A DNA stretch of 64,000 bases from an uncultured Coriobacteriaceae bacterium (lineage in GTDB: Bacteria; Actinomycetota; Coriobacteriia; Coriobacteriales; Atopobiaceae), in contig CACZFB010000002.1 in the NCBI GenBank assembly GCA_902780305.1, positions 1 through 64,000 on the forward strand. Direction: 5' to 3'. Under the pieces are notes generated by a model. That model worked only from the letters and a program-made list of their open reading frames with translations. It did no database searches and was not told the origin of the DNA. This document shows positions 59,597-64,000 of the stretch, piece by piece. Both the position numbers and the translations under genes were made by a program. Within the stretch, counting starts at the first letter, position 1. Every line of letters starts with the position of its first letter.

Positions 59597-60877
59597 CTAG
59601 AGCCGTGGCGGCCTCTGGGGCACATGGCGTGCGGGATGCTCGAGCCTCGTGCTACCGGAGGCCGTCGCGAGCGAGCGCTCGTACAGCGTGAACGCGTCGA
59701 GGACCTCCTTGGCGGCGTACAGCCCGCTCTTTCGGTTCTTCGAGCTTTGGAAGAGAATACCCTCGGCCTCGAGGGCCCGCACGGCCGCGCGGGCTGCCGG
59801 GTAGCTTCTGTTCGTGAGTCGCGCGGCGGAAGCGACGCTGATAACCGGGTTCCCGGGCAGTGCGTCCAGCAGCAGACTCGTGGCGGAGTTGGCCCTGGGC
59901 CGCACGCGCAGCTCCCAGGAGTGGCGAAGGCCAACCATGCCGTCTTCGAACTCCTGCGCTCGCTCGCAGGCGAGGCACACCGCGTGGCAAAAGAACTCCA
60001 CCCAGTGGCTTATGGCATCCGATTGTGCCCCGCCATCCTCTCCGTGGCCGTCGTACCGATATGCCGCCAAGGCGCTGTAGTACTGGTCGCGCAGGGTGAG
60101 GAGCACGAGGGATATGGGGACGACGGTCCTCGTCTCCATGCGGTTTGCCCTTAACACGGCGTGTATAAGCGCACGGCCGCAACGGCCGTTGCCGTCGGCG
60201 AACGGATGAATGGTCTCCAACTGGGCGTGTGCGATTGCCGCCCTTGCCAGGACGGGAAGCTGGGACTCGTTGACAAAACGTACGAGATCCTCCATAAGAG
60301 GAACGACGTGTTCCGGACGTGGCGGCACGTAGGTTGCGCCCAGGGGATTGTACCAGCTTCCGCCAATCCAGTTTTGCGATGTACGAAACTTGCCGCCCAC
60401 GTCTTTGAGTCGCGTGTCCCTCAGCAACGCATCGTGCATCTGACAAACGTCGCTTGTGGTCATACGATCAGTACGTGAGCCGAGGGCAATCGCCTCGTGC
60501 ATCGCCTCGATGGTTCCAAGCACCTCTGATTCCTTGGAGTCCACTCGGTGAGGTACATCCAGCTCAATGAGCGCTTCGAGTTCAAGCAATCGTCGCACGT
60601 TCATCTCCAAGCCTTCGATGCGCGAGGAGGAGAGCGCCTCCGAACGGAGGAGCACATGCGAGAGGCTCTCCGCGGCAGTAACGTAACGAGCCCGAGCATC
60701 GAGCTCAGCCAACGCGACGGCTGCCCGCTCGCATGATCCGGCCGCATCAGCGGACAAGGATATGCTGGTGTTGCATAGGGCGTCTGGTATGTATGGGTGA
60801 TAAATGCCGCTCGCACGGTCTTGCCTTGTGGGAGCCAAAGGATCGGACTCCCATATGGCCGTCTCGTATACGCCCAT
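59597..60877 (-). CDS. Fic-domain protein (adenylyltransferase family) with winged-helix C-terminus
   Basis: The 426-residue protein has the Fic motif HPFADGNGRCGR (His224 to Arg235) and an N-terminal inhibitory motif SSRIEG (S84xxxE88G89), so it belongs to the intramolecularly inhibited class II. Fic enzymes transfer AMP, or another phosphate-linked group, to target hydroxyls. The C-terminal region (residues 330-400: VISVASAARLTNRSYPAARAAVRALEAEGIL) looks like a winged helix that could bind DNA. The ATG at 60877 directly follows a 39-bp perfect hairpin (60882-60920) that includes its RBS, a likely autoregulatory operator. No antitoxin-like partner is seen. Confidence 0.9.
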   Translation of the reverse strand: MGVYETAIWESDPLAPTRQDRASGIYHPYIPDALCNTSISLSADAAGSCERAAVALAELDARARYVTAAESLSHVLLRSEALSSSRIEGLEMNVRRLLELEALIELDVPHRVDSKESEVLGTIEAMHEAIALGSRTDRMTTSDVCQMHDALLRDTRLKDVGGKFRTSQNWIGGSWYNPLGATYVPPRPEHVVPLMEDLVRFVNESQLPVLARAAIAHAQLETIHPFADGNGRCGRALIHAVLRANRMETRTVVPISLVLLTLRDQYYSALAAYRYDGHGEDGGAQSDAISHWVEFFCHAVCLACERAQEFEDGMVGLRHSWELRVRPRANSATSLLLDALPGNPVISVASAARLTNRSYPAARAAVRALEAEGILFQSSKNRKSGLYAAKEVLDAFTLYERSLATASGSTRLEHPARHVPQRPPRL

Positions 60878-60881
60878 GGCG

Positions 60882-60920
60882 GATAACCTTTCTTTTGATG
60901 GTCTCAAAAGAAAGGTTATC
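60882..60920. promoter_or_regulatory. Palindromic operator/leader hairpin of the fic gene
   Basis: Seventeen-bp perfect arms (GATAACCTTTCTTTTGA and complement) with a 5-nt loop end 5 bp before the fic start codon. The AAAGG Shine-Dalgarno is in the arm, so either protein binding or RNA folding would limit expression. Confidence 0.8.
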
Positions 60921-61050
60921 AGATAAACGAGCATATTGCGATGGGCTTGCGGCCGCCGACACGCGACCCACAATGCCCACCCTTTTTTCTGCTCGCTGTG
61001 CTAAGGTATTGAGGTCTTTTTCAGAAATGGTGATGGAGGTGTAAGAGAGA

Positions 61051-63906
61051 ATGCTTCGAAAGTTGAAGGTGTGTGCGCTCAGCCTCGTATTGTGCTTGAG
61101 CATGGTGCCCGCTGCCGCTCTGGCGGAGGCGGCCGACCAGATTAACGCCTTGGCACCAATCCTGTCCTTCTGCCTTAACGCACAGGAGGGAATAGAGGAT
61201 TCCTCAAAGGTGTGGGTCTCGTACGCGACCAAGGAGGACGCCCAGAAGGTCGTCGAGCAGGCGGAGGCCGCGAAGCAGGAGGCCGCCGCTCAGCAGGCCG
61301 CCCAGCAGGTCGAGGCGGCGTCGCAGGTCGTCGAGTCGCCGGACCAGCAGCAGCCTGCGGAGCAGCCTGCAGACGAGGTCCCGGCAACGGACGAGGCGCC
61401 GGTTGCAGACGGGGCTCCGGCAGCGGAGACGACGCAGCCAGAGGGTCAGGCACCCGCCAACGACCAGGCACCCGCCAACGACCAGGCACTCGTGGTGCCC
61501 ACCACCTCCATCGAGATGCGCCTCGGTGAGGAGAACCAAAACGTCGAGTATCGTGTGCGCAGGCAAAACGAGGCTTGGGACGATCCCGAGCAGTGGGCCA
61601 CCGGTCGCCTCGACGCTACGGATGGCTTCGTGGACGTCCAGATTCGCCTTACCGGCGAGCTGGCGACCACGCACGATGTGTGGTACCGCGTGCACGTTAA
61701 CGGTGCGTGGCTCGAGTGGGTAAAGAACGGCGCGAGCGCCACCGCTGAGGACGCCAACGAGCTGGTAGACGACGTTCAGGCACTCGTTGCGCCCAAGGAG
61801 GCCGAGGAGCAGCCGGAGGCCGAGGCACCGGCCGTTGCCGAAGACGTCGACAAGACCCAGATAACGGTGCAGGAGGCGCAAAAGAAGGAAGACGCCATCA
61901 AGAAGGACGAGCAGAGCGAGAAGAAGCTCACCACCCAGCTGGAGACGCCGGTTCCCAAGATTACCTATCAGTGCCACGTGCAAAAGATCGGCTGGCAGAA
62001 CGAGGCCACCAACGGCGGCGTGGCCGGCACCTCGGGCAGGTCTCTGCGCGTCGAGGCGCTCAAGGTGTATTTGCCCTCGGGCGTTGACGGCGGCATCACC
62101 TATCAGGCGCACGTGCAAAAGGAGGGCTGGCAGGACTGGAAGAGCAACGGCGACATGGCCGGAACCTCGGGTAAGTCTCGTCGCGTGGAAGCCCTGCGCA
62201 TAAAGCTTACGGGCAACATCGAGAAGATCTACGACGTGTGGTATCGCGCCCATGTGCAAAAGGTGGGCTGGCAGGAGTGGAAGAAGAACGGCGACATGGC
62301 CGGCACCTCGGGCAGGTCTCTGCGCGTCGAGGCCCTGCAAATCGTGCTGCTGCCCAAGGGATCCGACGCACCGGCAGGCGGCACGACGGAGCCTGCCGTC
62401 GGCTCGGACTACACGAGCAAGGGCAGCGTCACCTACCGCGCGAGCGTGGACGGCATGGGCTGGCTCGGCTGGGTCTCGGACGGCGACCGCGCCGGCACCT
62501 TTGCCAGCAACACGTGGATGAACGGCTTTGTTGCCGGTCTCAAGGGCGACAAGATTTCCAACGGCGACCTGCACTACAGTGCGCTCGTCGAGGGTGGCGA
62601 CTGGCAGGGTGAGGTTTCGGGCGGCTCGAACGCGGGAAGCCCCGGCAGCTCCAATCGCCTGCAGGCCATTCGCATGCGCCTTACGGGCAACGCTGCAAGC
62701 CTGTACGACATCTACTACCGCACCTACATCAATGGCGAGGGCTGGCTCAAGTGGGCCAAGAACAACGAGAAGGCCGGCTACGTCGATCCCGAGAAGGGCG
62801 TGCAGGTAATCGAGGTCAAGCTCGTGGGCAGGGGTGGCGCCGCGCCCTCTTCCAGCGGTGCCAAGGACTTTGCCTTCTCGGGCAGGCCCGAGCTCACCTA
62901 TCGCGGCCATGTGCAAAAGATTGGCTGGCAGAACTGGGTTAAGGAGGGGCAGACCGCCGGCACCTCGGGCAGGTCGCTGCGCGTGGAGGCTCTGCAGGCA
63001 AAGATTGCCAACACGGCGATTTCGGGCGACATCCAGCTGAAGTCTCATGTGCAGCGCATCGGCTGGCAGGACTGGGTTGGCTCGGGAGGCACCTCGGGCA
63101 CCTCGGGCAGGTCGCTGCGCGTGGAGGCCCTGCAGGCCCGCCTTACCGGTGACTTGGCGAACAAGTACGACGTGTACTATCGCGTGCACGCGCAGAAGTA
63201 CGGATGGCTTGGCTGGGCCAAGAACGGCGCGAGCGCCGGAACCGCCGGCCTGTCGCTGCGCCTGGAGGCAATCGAGCTGCGCCTCGTGGAGAAGGGCGGT
63301 GCGGCGCCTGGCTCCACCAGCAACTCCTTTGTGGACGGCAGCTCCGTGGGCAAGATTGGCTACCAGAACCCCGCCGGGTATTATCAGGTGAGCAGCTTTA
63401 ACGTAAAGATCACCAGCGCAGCGACGTATCCGTTTAACTACGTGACGCCTTCGCACATTAGCAAGAACGCCTCGCGCACCGATTGCGTAAACGCGTTCCT
63501 CAACCGTGCGCGCGAGTATTTGGGAACGCCCTACAAGTGGAACTACGCGTGCGCTCCTGGTGTTGGCGTGGACTGCATTGGCCTGGTGTACCAATGCGCC
63601 TATGCGTGCGGCATGGACATGGGCGGCGGCACGGCTGACGATGACTTTAACCCGTGGGCGCACTGGGTTACGGGCTCAAGCGGCTGGCACAGCCACGACG
63701 CCAACAACTTCTGGAACTACGGCAACGCGCAGCACGTGCCCGTCTCGCAACGCAAGGCCGGCGACGTCCTGTACTGGCCCGGACACGTGGCCATCTACAT
63801 GGGCTCCAATTCCATCATCGAGGCCTACGACTACTCCACTGGCGTTATCCAGACGAGCCTCTCGTATCGCGACACGCCCACCGGCTGCATCCGCCTGTTC
63901 CAGTAG
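61051..63906 (+). CDS. Secreted ChW-repeat protein with C-terminal NlpC/P60 peptidase domain
   Basis: The 951-residue protein has a signal peptide (MLRKLKVCALSLVLCLSMVP, then AAALA), an Ala/Gln/Glu/Pro-rich stretch (about 65-150), roughly ten ChW-type modules with GW-x-x-W and AGTSGRSLRVEAL patterns (residues 165-760), and a C-terminal NlpC/P60-like domain with Cys842 in GVDCIGLVYQ and His912 in GHVAIYMG. Such domains cleave peptide bonds in peptidoglycan; ChW modules mediate cell-surface or substrate binding. It is a probable cell-wall hydrolase or surface lysin. No anchor motif is visible. GGAGG lies 13 nt upstream of the ATG. It is divergent from fic, and a family D element follows. Confidence 0.92.
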   Translation: MLRKLKVCALSLVLCLSMVPAAALAEAADQINALAPILSFCLNAQEGIEDSSKVWVSYATKEDAQKVVEQAEAAKQEAAAQQAAQQVEAASQVVESPDQQQPAEQPADEVPATDEAPVADGAPAAETTQPEGQAPANDQAPANDQALVVPTTSIEMRLGEENQNVEYRVRRQNEAWDDPEQWATGRLDATDGFVDVQIRLTGELATTHDVWYRVHVNGAWLEWVKNGASATAEDANELVDDVQALVAPKEAEEQPEAEAPAVAEDVDKTQITVQEAQKKEDAIKKDEQSEKKLTTQLETPVPKITYQCHVQKIGWQNEATNGGVAGTSGRSLRVEALKVYLPSGVDGGITYQAHVQKEGWQDWKSNGDMAGTSGKSRRVEALRIKLTGNIEKIYDVWYRAHVQKVGWQEWKKNGDMAGTSGRSLRVEALQIVLLPKGSDAPAGGTTEPAVGSDYTSKGSVTYRASVDGMGWLGWVSDGDRAGTFASNTWMNGFVAGLKGDKISNGDLHYSALVEGGDWQGEVSGGSNAGSPGSSNRLQAIRMRLTGNAASLYDIYYRTYINGEGWLKWAKNNEKAGYVDPEKGVQVIEVKLVGRGGAAPSSSGAKDFAFSGRPELTYRGHVQKIGWQNWVKEGQTAGTSGRSLRVEALQAKIANTAISGDIQLKSHVQRIGWQDWVGSGGTSGTSGRSLRVEALQARLTGDLANKYDVYYRVHAQKYGWLGWAKNGASAGTAGLSLRLEAIELRLVEKGGAAPGSTSNSFVDGSSVGKIGYQNPAGYYQVSSFNVKITSAATYPFNYVTPSHISKNASRTDCVNAFLNRAREYLGTPYKWNYACAPGVGVDCIGLVYQCAYACGMDMGGGTADDDFNPWAHWVTGSSGWHSHDANNFWNYGNAQHVPVSQRKAGDVLYWPGHVAIYMGSNSIIEAYDYSTGVIQTSLSYRDTPTGCIRLFQ

Positions 63907-63948
63907 CGCGACGTTACGCTGAACGCGGGACGCCCCCGGTGGTACGAA

Positions 63949-64000
63949 GGGGACAGTCCCCGGTATGCAGGGGACTGTCCCCTGCATACCGGGGACTGTC
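63949..64000. repeat. Family D palindromes at the window end
   Basis: A 31-bp hairpin (63961-63991; CGGTATGCAGGGGA arms around CTG) lies within a larger inverted repeat of GGGGACAGTCCCC / GGGGACTGTC.. that runs past the window end. It probably terminates the preceding gene. Confidence 0.8.

Noticed and set aside
59597-60877. Fic as half of a Fic/antitoxin module
   Set aside because: The inhibitory SSRIEG motif is within the same chain, and no small partner gene is adjacent.

Overview
The window looks like the replication-origin region of a high-GC (about 60%) Gram-positive actinobacterium, most likely class Coriobacteriia (Atopobiaceae/Olsenella-like). This is an inference from gene content: the rpmH-rnpA-yidD-yidC-jag-rsmG-parA-parB block facing away from dnaA-dnaN-recF-dciA-gyrB-gyrA, VaFE-repeat LPxTG-type and ChW-repeat/NlpC-P60 surface proteins, and a GlgC/GlgD-type glycogen operon. 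No rRNA gene is present to settle the taxonomy.

Layout. 1-7.2 kb: end of a cell-wall-anchored VaFE pilin-like protein, a very large acidic membrane protein built on a degenerate M28 peptidase fold, and two overlapping WYL regulators. 7.2-12.3 kb: DinG-type exonuclease-helicase, Ddl, RlmN. 12.4-17.3 kb (minus): small membrane protein, ParB, ParA, RsmG (with an internal parS site), Jag/KhpB, YidC, YidD, RnpA, RpmH. 17.3-28.4 kb (plus): the origin, with an unusual HATPase/winged-helix protein between rpmH and dnaA, then DnaA, DnaN, RecF, DciA-like protein, GyrB, GyrA. 28.5-34.5 kb: acyltransferase, BFN nuclease, tRNA-Ile and tRNA-Ala, a tail-anchored two-RHH protein, a small secreted protein, TypA. 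34.6-37.3 kb: two tRNA-Ser genes, a tRNA remnant and a small island with a secreted ubiquitin homologue and a divergent DUF4143-type ATPase. 37.4-43.5 kb: a DUF4013-like membrane protein, rpsF-ssb-rpsR-rplI, dnaB, purA. 43.6-49.4 kb: purD, a NUDIX hydrolase, an alpha-amylase-family enzyme, and an AAA/PD-(D/E)XK protein flanked by 148-bp direct repeats. 49.7-59.5 kb: glgP-glgC-glgD-glgA and a GH13-GH77 fusion for glycogen turnover. 59.6-64 kb: a Fic protein with a palindromic operator candidate and a large secreted ChW-repeat NlpC/P60 protein.

The most striking item is at 35230-35697. It encodes a bacterial signal peptide whose predicted cleavage site lies exactly before Met1 of a domain that matches animal-type ubiquitin at 59 of the first 69 residues and keeps all seven lysines. 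It lacks the C-terminal Gly-Gly and instead has a roughly 55-residue tail. It sits next to tRNA-Ser genes, in a segment bounded by two copies of a palindromic repeat, and has no ubiquitin-pathway enzymes nearby.

Intergenic spaces are full of dispersed perfect palindromes of at least three families: A (GGGGTAACCCCC core), B (GAGAAAAGGGGCC core) and D (GGGGAC..GTCCCC core). Many lie at gene ends, where they probably act as terminators, but their sequence conservation suggests REP/MITE-like elements. DnaA has a variant DNA-binding signature, and the origin carries matching non-canonical TGTTGA-type boxes.
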